Shown here one piece after another: positions 21,895 through 32,773 of a stretch of DNA of 64,000 nucleotides. The stretch comes from Macrocystis pyrifera (Eukaryota > Sar > Phaeophyceae > Laminariales > Laminariaceae). The notes beneath the pieces are model-generated. The model saw only the letters and a program-made list of their open reading frames with translations. It did no database searches and was not told the DNA's origin. The stretch lies in the NCBI GenBank assembly GCA_031763025.1, contig JASSKH010000024.1, positions 11,430,087 to 11,494,086 on the forward strand, given 5' to 3'. The position numbers and the translations under genes are program-made. Position 1 is the first letter of the stretch; every line of letters begins with the position of its first letter.

Positions 21895-23010
21895 AAGCTC
21901 TGCTGGACACACGTCAGATTGTGGATTTTTCGTCTTCAAATCATGAGTTCGGGACCAGGAAACACATGTACGAAGGGTTCACACACAAGCCGAGCGTACA
22001 GCGACGCTGACCTGGCCTCGTGTGTCCTACTGCTGCTGTTGTTTTGCTGCTGGAGAAGCTCTGCTGTAGATGTCGTACATCAGTAGCAGCGGTGGCGCCT
22101 GCTACCTGCTACGAGAAGTTCTCTCTCTTGGACAGAGCATGTCGAGTGCAGATTTTTCGTCTTGAAATTATTATGCCGAATTTCGAGTTCAAAACCAACA
22201 CAGGACAAAATCGAGTACGTGTACAAAGGGTTCAAGGGTTTAGATTGACAAGCCGAGCGTACAGCGACGCTGACCCTGGCGTTGTGTGTCCTACTGCTAC
22301 TGCTGCTGCTGTTTAGTTGCTGGAGAAGCTCTGCTGTGGATGTCGTACATCAACTGAGTAGCGGTGGCACCTGCTGCCTGCTACGAGAAGTTCTTTCTCC
22401 TGGACAACGCACGTCGGGTGCAGATTTTTCGTCTGCAAATTATACCGAATTTCGACTTCGGAACCAACACAGGACGAAATCGAGTACGCGTACAAAGGGT
22501 TCAAGGGTTAGATTGACAAGCCGAGCGTACAGCGACGCTGACCCTGGCTTCGTGCGTCCTACTGCTGCTACTGCGCGTACAAAGGGTTCAAGGGTTAGAT
22601 TGACAAGCCGAGCGTACAGCGACGCTGACCCTGGCTTCGTGCGTCCTACTGCTGCTACTGCTGCTACTGCTGCTGCTGTTTTGTTGTTGCTGGAGAACCA
22701 CTGCTGCTGCTGTAGATGTCGTACATCAGTACAAGTAGCAAGTAGTAGTGGCACCTGCTACGACAAAGAGAAGCTCTTTCTGTAGGACAAAAAAATCAGA
22801 TGCAGATTTTTCGTCTTCACAAATTATGCCGAATTTCAACCAGAAAACACTGTTGGAAAAAAAGTCATGTGAGGTGTGTGTTTGTTCATGTTCTTTCTAC
22901 CCGCCGGCATTGTCCGTGCCGATTCTTGAATCCCCGAGAGATACGATACGAATACAAAATCTGTGGTCACAGCAGTGCATACTTTTCGTCTTCAAATTAT
23001 TATGCCGAAT
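21895..23010 (+). repeat. tandem repeat, unit about 180-270 bp, with GCTGCT runs
   Basis: The anchor TGCAGATTTTTCGTCTTCAAATTATGCC recurs in variant form at about 21919, 22148, 22419, 22801 and 22979. Units also share ACACAGGA(C/A)(A/G)AAATCGAGTACG, GACAAGCCGAGCGTACAGCGACGC and TCCTACTGCTGCTG. An 85-bp segment is freshly duplicated (about 22488 and 22573). The open + frame across it is repetitive and lacks a recognised domain. Confidence 0.82.
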
Positions 23011-23322
23011 TTCGAGGTGGAAACCAGGATATACACAACAAAATCAACTGTTGTTACAACAGAACAGGTGTGTGCGTACTGCTGCTGTGTTTTCATGTTT
23101 CAAGAGCAGAAGAGGCCAAGAACATTTACGATATTATTGAGATTCACCAACGACGGCGTATAGGTAGTAGGTAGTACAGCAGTAAGCAGTAGATGTTCCT
23201 TTGTGCTGGTTCAGCACAAAACAGAATAATCCGTATTCGCCCAGCATGATACATCGCAGATATGACTACTGCAGGTATTACTGAGGTCGCGCCTCATTAC
23301 CACCAATTACTAGTACACGTAC

Positions 23323-23490
23323 AGAAGAAGTTTGGGCAACCAATCAAATCAACGCGGGTTAATTGTACGTAACTGTTGGATATCCTGGAGACACACCTTG
23401 CCTAGTTCGTAGTTGCTGACCAGCGAGCTAAGCATGCTGTCAAGCAGAATCAGAGCTACAAGAGTAAATGTGTGATACAGATTAGTTTCA
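23323..23490 (+). repeat. left direct repeat (about 168 bp) flanking an internal tandem array
   Basis: GAAGAAGTTTGGGCAACCAATC ... GTGTGATACAGATTAGTTT. About 93 percent identical by eye to 24766-24933, in the same orientation. The ends are not the TG...CA of typical LTRs. Confidence 0.85.
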
Positions 23491-23679
23491 GTAATCTGGT
23501 AGAGCGTACTCTGAGCTACTTGTGCTTTGATTGTTACTTGGTGGTATGGGATGATCAGGGTATACACGCTGTGTAGCTGGTAGCGGTGGTAACTGGTATT
23601 TTATTGTCCTTCGCTACAATAATACGTGGATTGGTGTCTAGCTGGTACCGGTTACTCCACTTTGTAGCTTAACTACCTA

Positions 23680-24765
23680 TGGTGGTACAATTAGCTGGTC
23701 GCGATTCGGGGGGGTCGCGCGCGGATATTTGTAAAAGGTCAATCACAGGGCAGGGGCCGAAATTGCCCCATCCATTGCTGTTCTGCGAGTATGTTGCTTC
23801 CCCCGGCATGTCCCGTGTCGTCCATTCGTGGGAAGTTGTGTCGCGCCGGTTAGTGGCCTCCGTGGGTGCGCCGCGTATCGTCGCCGAAGCGGCTTGCATG
23901 GGTACTCGTTTCTTGATGTGCGTAGCATCCATCCACAGGAGGGGACGGTGTCCTGTTGCAGTGCGCGCGTCTGTTTCAGCGAAGCAGGTGTCGCAACTCT
24001 TTGATTCCCTTGCCCGTGTTTCGTGCGCCGTTCATCCGGGGAAGCATGTGCCACAAGTTGGACTGTGTGCTGTTGCAGCATGTGCGTCTGCTTCAGCACT
24101 ACAGGTGTCGCGATTCGTCGGCCTCCTCGTGCATAGTGCGTTAACCGTTAATCCGGGGGAAGATTTTCACGAGCGGTTTCGTGACCTCCGTGGGTACACC
24201 GCGTGACTCCATTGTCCGTGTCTCTTGTGCTGTTCATCCGGGGAAGCATGTGCCACAAGTTGGACTGTGTGTTGTTGCAGCATGTGCTTCAGCTTCAGCA
24301 CTACAGGTGTCGCGACTCGTCGGCTTCCTCGTGCATATTGCGTTAGCCGTTAATCCGGGTGAAGCTTTTCACGAGCGGCTTCGTGACCTCCGTGGGTACA
24401 CCGCGTATCGCCGCCGAAGCGGATTTCGTCGGTTCTCGTCTCTTCGTCTGCGTAGCACCAGTCGATTGGGGGACGGTGTGCTGCCGCAGTGTGTGCGCCT
24501 GCTTCAACGAAGCAGGTGTCGCATCTGGTTGAGTTCCTTGTCCACCTTTCGTGATGCGTTCATCCGGGGAAGCGTGTGCCACAAGTTGGACCGTGTGCTA
24601 TTGCAGTACGTACGTCTGGACCAGCGAAGCAGGTGTCGCAACTCTTTGGCTCTCCGTCCATGTTTCGTGTGCCGTTTATCCGGGGAAGCCTGTGTCACAA
24701 GTTGGACAGTGTGCTGATGCAGCATGTGCATCTGCTAAAGCGCTATGCGTCCATGTTTCGCGTAC
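23680..24765 (+). repeat. tandem array, 117-bp units with longer 202-209-bp variants
   Basis: The anchor CAGGTGTCGC occurs at 23985, 24102, 24304, 24513 and 24630, giving spacings 117, 202, 209 and 117. Units share TTCATCCGGGGAAGC(A/G)TGTG, CCACAAGTTGGAC and TGTTGCAG. As 117 is 39 codons, long frames stay open (23679-24206, then 24181-24717 in a different frame), with repeats such as HPGKHVPQVGLC. The frame switch between units and the lack of any known domain argue against a gene, although a repeat-protein pseudogene is possible. Confidence 0.75.
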
Positions 24766-24933
24766 GGAAGAAGTTTGGGCAACCAATCAGATCAACGCGG
24801 GTTAATTGCAGGTAACAATTGGATAGCCTTGAGACACACCTTGCCTAGTTCGTAGTTGCTGACCAGCGAGCTAAGCCATGTTGTCAAGCAGAGTCAGAGC
24901 TACAAGAGTGAAGGTGTGATACATATTAGTTTG
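24766..24933 (+). repeat. right direct repeat (about 168 bp)
   Basis: Partner of 23323-23490. Together they bracket about 1.27 kb. The base pairs just outside are similar on the left side only (CGTAC(A/G)GAAGAA), so boundaries and any target duplication are unclear. Confidence 0.85.
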
Positions 24934-25877
24934 AGTTCCCACCCACCCGCACGTGCTTTTGAGGGAGTCAGTGGAGGGGAAGTTGAACGATCACAGCAAC
25001 GTTGTGGTGCATTTGTTGCTGTTTGTTTGACGTACCTAGTGGACGCTGTGTACGCGTCCGGGTGTCGTAGATTGCGCAGGTTTGCGGTTGTGGCTAGCCG
25101 CTTTTGGTATTTTGGTTATGATGCACGGCATGCCGCTTAATTGTGTCAAAGATAATGGATACGTATATCTCTCCTTGGTTTGGGGGTGCGTTTGAAATTA
25201 TTGTGATACGTTTAGGACTGAACGCGGTAGTGCGTCAGCCAGCTGACTGGATGGTGCAGAGGGGCGTTGCTTTAATTACTTCAATATGGATACTTTATAT
25301 GTATGTCTCCAGGTTGGGAGTACGTGTTTCCTTGTCGGGCAACTGCGTTGTTGTAGCACAGTGTGATTTGGTTTTAAAGCGGACGCAATGGTGCTGATTC
25401 ATCAGCTGCTCGGATTTGGGCGCAATCTAAAACCGTAGGAGAGAGGTGGTGTATCCGTAGTTGTACGTTGGCCGTGAAGTGCATCTATCTGGTATGATAT
25501 AGTGTATGTATTCATACATGTTTTTCGCATATACACGCCTGTGCAGTTGCCAGGTGTATGCGTGTGTTGATGTTGGCCTTTGTATTGCACGTGTTCACGA
25601 GTCTTGAGACAGGCTGGCGTCGAGCGTTAGACATTGCCAGTTGGGATAGAAGTTGACTCGAGTTTACGGATGCTAGCGTGGGGTTGCTGTTGGAGCAGCC
25701 TGAAGGGCTTGCCCTTCTCTCCGCCCCCTTTGTCTCCGAGCGGGGGGGTGCGCAATAATATGGTACAACTTCGAAAGCAAAGTGGAAAGTAAGTACTGCT
25801 GTACAGTTGTTGATCATAACGCACCGAAATCTTGAAAACAAACACAATAAAGTAGCCCACTGATTCTGATTGGCAGG

Positions 25878-26075
25878 GCTGATGAGCCAGCGCGCGACGA
25901 GAGTTACCCTTCGGGACAACATCGAGTTCCGCCACACCCGGGGAAGATAAGGGCCCATCCCCGGATCCTTCCATCATCTACAACTCCAAAATATGTAACA
26001 GGGGGACGAAAACAGATATCTTCTGGGTCGGTACCGCCCCGCAAGGTGTGGAAACGCAAATCCCACTTGAAGGGA
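25878..26075 (+). repeat. solo dispersed unit of the 214-bp repeat
   Basis: Contains GAGCCAGCGCGCGACGAGAG, TTCGGGACAACATCGAG, GGGGAAGATAAGGGCCCATCC and GTACCGCCCCGCAAGGTGTGG in the same order and orientation as the array at 17.1-18.5 kb. Confidence 0.88.
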
Positions 26076-26085
26076 ACTGGGGAAA

Positions 26086-26160
26086 TGTAGACTAAAAATG
26101 CTACGTAACAAACGCTACATGAATTTAAGGCTTATAAACTCGATTTCCTCCACATTCTCC
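26086..26160 (+). repeat. short dispersed repeat, copy 1 of AATGTAGACTAAAAATG...
   Basis: About 66 bp (GTAACAAACGCTACATGAATT, then TAAGGCTTATAAACT) repeated almost exactly at about 27705-27770. A shorter, decayed version begins at about 26455. Confidence 0.8.
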
Positions 26161-26519
26161 CTCACTAAACCTGACTTATCTCTCCTTGCGAGTAAGTTAG
26201 GAACCCCGATGAGACTCTGAGTATCCAAGTTTTACCTCCGACTTTTCGGTACCGGACTCACTATGCAATGATCGCATTGCTCTCATCGTTCCTTGCTGGG
26301 TGTTTTCTAAGTGTGTGAGTGAGTTTTACAGGTTCTTGAACATGAGATATTCCCCTTTTTTTCCTTTTTTTTTCGGGGAATGAAGGCGAGATCGAACCAC
26401 GGACCTCGCTCTTCAAAATATCACGCCCTGCCTGCGACGCCATTGTAGGGAACTGTAGACTAAAAATGTTACGAAACACTAAAAATTGCATACGAACTCG
26501 TAGGTCTTCTACAACAACA

Positions 26520-27700
26520 GCAGTTAGCTGATTACTTTCTACTTTTCGCCTGTATTTGTATTTTGCGATCCTCGTCGTATGTTTCGGTACTCGCAAAAAT
26601 AATAATGACCCAAAATTGCATACTATCGTAGGTCTTTTACAACAGCAGTCAGTTAGTTGATTACTTTCTACTTTTCGCCTTTATTTGTATTTTGCGATCC
26701 TCATCGTATGTTTCGGTACTCGCAAAAATAATAACCCGGCAGTTGAAAATACGCCAATCTGTCGAATGTGCAACAAACAACACACAACAAAAAATGGGCT
26801 TTTTTCAGGTTTGGGAGGATACCGTAGGACGCCGGCGGCGAGCTCTTGCCCTCTAGAGCATGCATCCACCTCAGTTCTCATTTCGCCAACAACAACTATT
26901 TCGCGGTACAGAGATCTCTTGTCAATCTGTCGTTTACTTATTCTATAAATTTTGAAATACGTCAGCTGTGAGTGAGTTCGACTGATTTATTAGTTGATAC
27001 TCAACTTTGCAAGCTGCGTAATACGCCTCGTCTATATTCCATTTTTACCGAATCTTACAAGTATTGTGATAAACCGAGCGCGCGTATTCTGTATGTGATT
27101 CCTTTGTCAAAGATATAGGCCAGCGGCTCCCCTGGATGCTGCCCGGGTCAACAGGACAATTTTAAATAATCATTCTGCGCACTGATACTATATAACCCGA
27201 ACAAGGGATATTGATATGATGTTGCAACATGTTGAAACCTTTTCACTTCACAAATATTTATAGATTGATTGATTATTGTAATAAACAACCGACATGTTTT
27301 GCTGTTTGGTCAAGAGAGCGTCGTCAGCTTTCTGACTGATTGTTGGAGATCTCTCCCCGTTCATGTTTCGTTTTTCATTGGCCAACAGTCTTGTATTTAG
27401 CCTTGCAACCCCAATTACACCTCAATGATATCGATCCCACTGCTGTGGTACTGGTGCGGGTGCTCGCTCCGTCTTCGTGTGCTGCTGCTGAATATATGTC
27501 CCCGCCGAGTACTATAACAAGTGGTACCGATAGTCAACAAGTAGACGCTCTGCCTGAGCCAAACACTGCACTCTGGGGTTCCGTCTGTGCTGGTCCTGAC
27601 TGGCCTCTCCCGTCACTCTCAACAACTCCACTTGCGACTTCACAAAAAAAGAGACAAGCAAACTGAGAACAGCGCTCGAATGCATATCATCGAGGGCAAT
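26520..27700 (+). repeat. segmental duplication, copy 1 (interrupted)
   Basis: Matches 44090-44924 in order: AGGTCTTCTACAACAACAGCAG, CGATCCTC(A/G)TCGTATGTTTCGG, TTGGGAGGATACCGTAGGACG, GCATGCATCC(A/G)CCTC, ACAGAGATCTCTTGTCAATC, GTAATAAACAACCGAC and the long block from AGAGCGTCGTCAGC onward. Copy 1 carries an extra 340 bp at 26936-27276. Both copies contain a 108-codon frame (27340-27666) with no ATG and several amino-acid changes between copies; I treat it as non-coding. Confidence 0.88.
26936..27276 (+). mobile_element. 340-bp insertion in copy 1 of the duplication
   Basis: Absent from the paralogous position at about 44487 (CTGTCGTTGACTTGTTGTAATAAAC is continuous there). The insert includes copy 2 of the CGTCAGCTGTGAG...CCCTGGATGCTGCCC dispersed repeat, which suggests that repeat moved in. 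A possible short target duplication (ACTTATT / TGATTATT) is imperfect. Confidence 0.6.
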
Positions 27701-27879
27701 AACAATGTAGACTATAAATGTTACGTAACAAACGCTACATGAATTTAAGGCTTATAAACTGATTTCAGATTTGGCTGTGGGGCTCATGTGCTTGCTCATG
27801 GTCGAGTATAATAAGCGGATCGCGCGTATTCTATATATATAAATACAACTATAATTACGATTTTCGAGGTCGTTGTCAC

Positions 27880-28040
27880 TTGCTAGCTCTTGGCAGACAG
27901 ACCGACTGATAGACAGCTCTTCGCAAATAGCCCTTCTTCTTTGAAACAGCCGAACAGCCAAACAACCTTTCTTCTTTCTTCTTCGCCAAACAGCCAAACA
28001 ACCTTTTCTTCTTTCTTCTTCCGCAAACTGCCAACCAATA
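27880..28040. repeat. short tandem repeat CTTCTTTCTTCTTC / AACAGCCAAACAACC
   Basis: Two to three units of about 41 bp combining CAGCCAAACAACCTTTTC with TTCTTTCTTCTTC. It lies just upstream of the zinc-finger exons. No coding signal. Confidence 0.65.
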
Positions 28041-28739
28041 GACAGCTCTTCGCACGGCGCCTAAAAGAGGTGTCTCGCCTTCGACGAACGGCATAGATAG
28101 GTGCAGCTGTCAGCGGCCAAGCTGCTGCTGTCGGTGGCGAACCTGCTGGTGCTGCAACCTCCGCCTCTCCCTTCTCCACGCCCCCCCTAGCTCACCTCCC
28201 CCCGTCGTCGAGAGGCGCGTGGTCCTCGCCCTCTGGCAAGAGAGCGGCAACGACAAAGACCGACCTGGTGCCGGCTGTTGTTTGCGACCAGTGCACGGAC
28301 CAGCACTTGGTCAAGAACTCCGCGCCTGGTAGCAAAAACGTGGCCTTCGCCACCTGCAAGGATCTCACGTGCGTGGTGGCGGGATCATCCTGACAAGGCA
28401 ACCGACTGCAAGTTCTGTGCTCGCCCGATCAAGGAAGGGACTGTCTCGTACTCCCTCGAGACTGCTGACAATGGTGAGTGTCTTACGTCTATTATGCATG
28501 CTGTATGTTGCCAGTACGTTTTTTTTGGGGTTTTCAATTGCCTTTTTGCATACACTCCTACGTCAAAGCGTTTTTTTTTTTTTTTACTCATCCATGCTCG
28601 TTCTTTCCCCTTCGTGCGTTGCGTCGGCTCCTCTTACACACAGTGCACGCGAACGCGCACATGCACAACTGTTTGCGGGACGTGAACGAAGGAACGGAGG
28701 ATTCAGCTGTCGCCGTCACCGCTGCACCGAATGACGTGA

Positions 28740-30240
28740 GTGCTGCTGCTACTGTGGTGCATTTTCGGTGCATGCACACGATTTCTGTGTGTACATGTTT
28801 TGGTGACCCCACGTACTCATTTTTTGCTCGTTTTCGGCTGCCGCTGCTGCTGCTGCTGCTGTCAGCGCCACGCCATGAGTGCTGCTGCTGCTGTGCACCT
28901 GCTTCTCCTGTGCACTCGCTGCTGCTGTAGTGCTGCTGCGTTGTTGCCGTGCTATGCACCTGCCGCTCCTGTGCAATTGCTGCTGCTGTATGTAGTGCTG
29001 CTGCGTTGTTGCCGTGCATCATGCTGGAAGCGTACATATTTTCGGATCGTCAATTCCGTAGGTTTTGCGATGGCGGCATACCAGGGTACATGCTTTTTTT
29101 CTTCCTTATTTTCATATCGTTGCTATGCTGCTGCTGCGGCTGCTGCTGCCAACGCTGCCAACGCTGCGGCGATTCGTTGCAGCTTCTGCTGCTGCTAATG
29201 CTGTGGCTGCTTCTGCTGCTGCTGCTGCTAATGCTGCCGCAATATCCACTGAATGTTCGTATGTACTCGGATTACTGTTTTTCTTGGTCGTTTTGGTACT
29301 CAAATGGTTCCTTTTGATACGTGAAAAAATATTTTTGTCGTTTTGCTCCTCCATTTTGCGTACGTACTGCAATTTCTCATTTTTGGCTTGGTTATTTTCA
29401 TATATGTCGTTGCTATGCTGCTGCTGTGGTGCTGTTGCGTTGTTGCCGTACATCATGCTGCACTTGTGTGTGTACTTATTTCGGTATCGTCAATGAAATT
29501 CCGTAGGTTTTGTGATTGCGGCATACCAGGGTACATACTTTTTTTTCTTCCTTATTTTCATATCGTTGCTATGCTGCTGCTGCCAACGCGGATTATTGTT
29601 TTTATTGGCCATTTTTGTACCCAAATGTTATTTTTGATACGTAAAAAAAATATTTTGGTCGTTTTGCTCCTGCATTTTGCGTACGTACTACTTTTTCTCG
29701 TATTTCGTATTGTTGCTAATATGCTGCTGCTGCTGCGTTGTTGCCGTACAGCATGCGGAGGTGGGTCTATAGTGAGGTACCAAAAATACTTTTCGGACGG
29801 CCTCGGGGTACATACTTTTTTTCTCCCTTCTTTTCATATCGTTGCTATGCTGCTGCTGCCAACGCTGTGGTCATCCGTTGCTGCTTCTGCTGCTGCTTCT
29901 GCTGCTGCTCTGCTTTTAGTGCTGCCGCGATATTCACTGAATGTTTGTATGTACTCGGATAATTGTGTTTCTTGGTCGTTTTGTGGCGCTGCTGCGTTGT
30001 TGCCGTACATCATGCTGGACATGATTTGTGTGTATATTACACTTAAACTTGTGCGTGTGTACATATTTCTGTATCGTCAATGATTTTTTTGTGGTGCTGC
30101 TGCGTTGTTGCCGTACATCATGCTGGACGTGATTTGTGTGTGTACTGTACTACACTTGTGTGTCTACATATTTCTGTATCGTCAATGAAATTACGTACTT
30201 GCTGCTGCTGCTGCTGCTGCTGCCGTTGTATAGCAAGCGA
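28740..30240 (+). repeat. intronic GCTGCT runs with a 250-430-bp tandem unit
   Basis: The intron between exons 2 and 3 of the zinc-finger gene. Units start GCGTTGTTGCCGTACATCATGCTGGA (near 29008, 29436, 29737, 29990 and 30100), followed by ACATATTTC(G/T)GTATCGTCAAT, GGCATACCAGGGTACAT, a T-run and TTCATATCGTTGCTATGCTGCTGC. The resulting Leu/Cys-rich + frame (29343-30083) and Ala-rich - frames are compositional artefacts. Confidence 0.82.
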
Positions 30241-30288
30241 TTACGTGCTGCTGTTGTGCCGCTGTAGAGTAGTACAAATAATGAACTC

Positions 30289-30328
30289 TGCCCCCCCCCC
30301 CCCCCCTTCCCCCCCCCCCCTCCCCCGC
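30289..30328 (+). repeat. poly-C tract
   Basis: Two runs of 10 or more C separated by TT, just 5' of the exon 3 acceptor of the zinc-finger gene. It may form i-motif or G-quadruplex structure on the opposite strand. Confidence 0.9.
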
Positions 30329-30884
30329 CATTCCCTGCACGCCACTCCCGCCCCGCGCACCCTGTTTACTTCGACCAGGTCGGTGGCAAGGGCTACAACT
30401 GCTGCCTGACGGACTCCACCATCAAAGACGGAGACATCATCATCAAGCAAGAGAAGACTCCCTTCCATTTCGCCTGCTCCAGGGCTTCGCGGAATTCCGA
30501 AGCAGTACACCAAGCAGATTGTCTCCATCCAGGACGAATGAGAGGCAACAAATTGTTCCCACATTTCCCAAAATCACGATTATTTCTCCCTACACATACC
30601 CAACGGGTTTTACAGCGGACAGGTCCACATTCTGGGCCTCCCGCCTCGTTACTACAGCAGCCTAGAAGACTATTTACGTATAATGTCTCATCAAAACTCC
30701 TATGCTGGCCAAATAGAAATGGCGGCCGCCCAGCAACTATACAACATTTCCATAACCGTTGTCGTTGCCGGCACTGCTGCTTTCCCCTCTGTCCCGAACC
30801 TTCCTTGAAACACCATCATGTATGTTGTATATCATCCACATGCCATGCACTACTCCACTCCACTCTCTCCCCGCACTGATGAAA

Positions 30885-31322
30885 TATGTTATCCTTATTA
30901 TTAGACGAATGTCATTCTTACTCTTGCGTCACCCGATCTTACGTTTCACATTACATTCACAAATAAACGCGGTTATTACATCCTTCACCGTTTCTTACAC
31001 AAATACATTTAGTTTGGTTGGCTTTGGGCTATGACGCCATTTGCAGTTTTGGTTGGCTTTGGGCTTTGACGCCAATTGCAGTTATATTGCAATTGGGGTA
31101 GTAGCCCAAAGCCAACCAAACTAAATGTTATGACGCCAATTGCAGTTATATTGCAATTGGGGCAATACCCAAAGCCAACCAAACTAAATGTATTTGTGTA
31201 AGAAACGGTGAAGGATGTAATAATCGCGTTTATTTGTGAATGTAATGTGAAACGTAAGATCGGGTGACGCAAGAGTAAGAATGACATTCGTCTAATAATA
31301 ATGATAACATCTTTCACGAGAA
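30885..31322. mobile_element. 440-bp foldback (inverted-repeat) element
   Basis: The left arm (about 30885-31022) and right arm (about 31168-31322) are almost perfect inverted copies: ATTAGACGAATGTCATTCTTACTC ... CACAAATACATTTAGTTTGG on the left returns complemented on the right. The 145-bp centre contains further inverted copies of TTGGTTGGCTTTGGGC and CAATTGCAGTTATATTGCAATTG. The same peptide frame therefore appears on both strands. No transposase is present; it is consistent with a non-autonomous DNA element or MITE. Confidence 0.9.
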
Positions 31323-31516
31323 ACGACGGAATACCCACTCCGAAGGAAAGCCTTGTATATATATATATTTACATACATAGGCCAGTGACTTCCCTGGATG
31401 CTACCTGGTTCGCCCCATGTATACACAGGTATCCCTTCGCGGATCGCCCGCAATAAAAACAAAGATACCACCAATCCTCCTTTTCATTGTGCTCCATCCG
31501 TCCTTCATCTAGACTA

Positions 31517-31627
31517 CTACTACGGGGGGCCATAGTTAATAGGACCTACGGCACACACAAAAACCTATATATTTACCCATTTTTCCCTACAATAGTTGGT
31601 CCTATTTACTATGGTCCCCCGTAATAG
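31517..31627 (+). mobile_element. palindromic TIR MITE, copy 4
   Basis: CTACTACGGGGGGCC at the left, GGTCCCCCGTAATAG at the right, with the centre CCTATATATTTACCCATTTTTC. The arms match over about 35 bp. Confidence 0.9.
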
Positions 31628-31639
31628 TGGTCCACTCCC

Positions 31640-32770
31640 ATTGGTAGAGACACGGACAAAAAAAATACCACCAGGTGCGTCAGCTGTGAGTCGTGTCGTG
31701 AGCTCTCCCTACGCTATCGTTCGACATTCAGCTTTAAAATTTGGTCCAACACATTGCTCTTTCTTGGTAAAACCCGTAAAAGTCGTCAGGTGTTGCAAGA
31801 GTGCGGCGGGATTACTCTCACGACGAAAATCAGAGAACAATAATATCAGTGTACACCCAGCATCTCAGATCGTACAGGAATTCGGCAGCAGCATACCAGC
31901 AGCACAGCGACAACAACAACTACTGTTAACAGCAACAACAACAACAGCAGAGAATAGCAGCGACATACGCTGCCGAGATTGCCAAGGTGAGATGTCTTAA
32001 CTTTCAGATTCACAGCACAATAGATCGGGTCGAACTGCTACCAGGCTTCCAAGATAAATGGAAAATCCGACCAGCTGAGCACCAGCAGCTGTCCCGCAGC
32101 AGCAACGTACAGATCGGCTTGGCACCCGCACCTCGCTGGCACCCGTATCCCGAAGGATTTTTCTGTGGTTCATCGATAGGGCCTACCGCGTGTTCGCATT
32201 CATACTTACTATGGTACGGGAGTTCAGTTGATATGCACGTTTTTATCGCTCGCCACGTTTTGCTGTCTGTGTAGACAGCCCCACGACCCCGCGCTATTTA
32301 TGCGTGAGTATGGAAACTAAAATGCCTTCATGTGTGCTATATCGCTACGCCCTTTCTCATCCACTGCGGTTTCGTCCGCTGCTCAGACATCTACCTGGTA
32401 AGTATTTAATAATCTTATAAAATCTTGGTGGGTGCTGTGTGTGGGTATGGCCTCTTGCGTCGTGTTTCCAGGAAACACTCTTGCTATCGCACCGAAACCG
32501 TAACCATACTTCGGAGAGATCATCATGATGTATTTATTGTAGATGTTGTATCTAACTGTAGTTCCTCACCTGCCGTTGTGAGAGGTTGTGCAGTGTGATC
32601 TATCTGCACAGCACAGATAGATCCAACCCAGGAATTCTGTGCTATTAATAGATCATGCAGATTATACGGGTACCACCCGGCAACATGAGGTAGATCGCAC
32701 AAGATCGTTCGGGAAAATATCTGACTCCCAAAATCGAGATGATGAACTTGGAATCGATGATCTGTCCGAA
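31640..32770. other. no supported gene
   Basis: Holds the left part of the CGTCAGCTGTGAG repeat (31676-31745), a CAACAACAACAGCAG low-complexity patch (about 31905-31960) and one CTATTAATAG word at 32642-32651. Reading frames are short and not conserved. Confidence 0.4.
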
Positions 32771-32773
32771 GTA

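Larger units (their letters stand above)
28107..30540 (+). pseudogene. PARP-type-like zinc-finger protein, three exons, two apparent frameshifts
   Basis: Exon 1 (about 28107-28473; acceptor GTGCAG|CTG) encodes an Ala/Pro-rich lead, then a basic segment and VVCDQCTDQHLVKN...FATCKDLTC. In a second frame the same exon continues RDHPDKATDCKFCARPIKEG and ends AATG|GTGAGT. Exon 2 (28644-28735) joins in phase 1 and reads HANAHMHNCLRDVNEG, ending AATGAC|GTGAGT. Exon 3 (from 30379) joins in phase 0: GYNCCLTDSTIKDGDIIIKQ then PFHFAC, and in another frame GLRGIPKQYTKQIVSIQDE before TGA at about 30540. The Cys-x2-Cys ... His-x-x-Cys and FHFAC patterns resemble PARP-type zinc fingers, which bind DNA breaks. 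Frame changes near 28366-28391 and about 30478 break the protein. Either this is a recent pseudogene or the assembly has two indels. No start codon was found, so earlier exons are likely. Confidence 0.5.

Noticed and set aside
23679..24717. Two overlapping frames of 175 and 178 residues as a repeat-protein gene
   Set aside because: The two frames differ, so the same repeat unit is read in different phases. There are no splice signals or known domains, and the tandem period explains the openness.
23323..24933. LTR retrotransposon
   Set aside because: The direct repeats lack TG...CA ends, and no primer-binding site, polypurine tract, gag or pol sequence is present between them.
27340..27666. 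108-residue frame conserved in both copies of the segmental duplication
   Set aside because: It has no ATG, and about ten residues differ between copies that are close at the DNA level, with no sign of synonymous bias. It is probably non-coding.
29343..30083. 246-residue Leu/Cys/Ala-rich frame with apparent membrane segments
   Set aside because: It is produced by GCT runs and T tracts in a tandem repeat within an intron. The hydrophobicity comes from base composition, and the same unit is open in several frames.
30885..31338. Matching frames on both strands (MSFLLLRHPILRFTLH...) as a gene pair
   Set aside because: They are mirror images created by the inverted arms of a foldback element.
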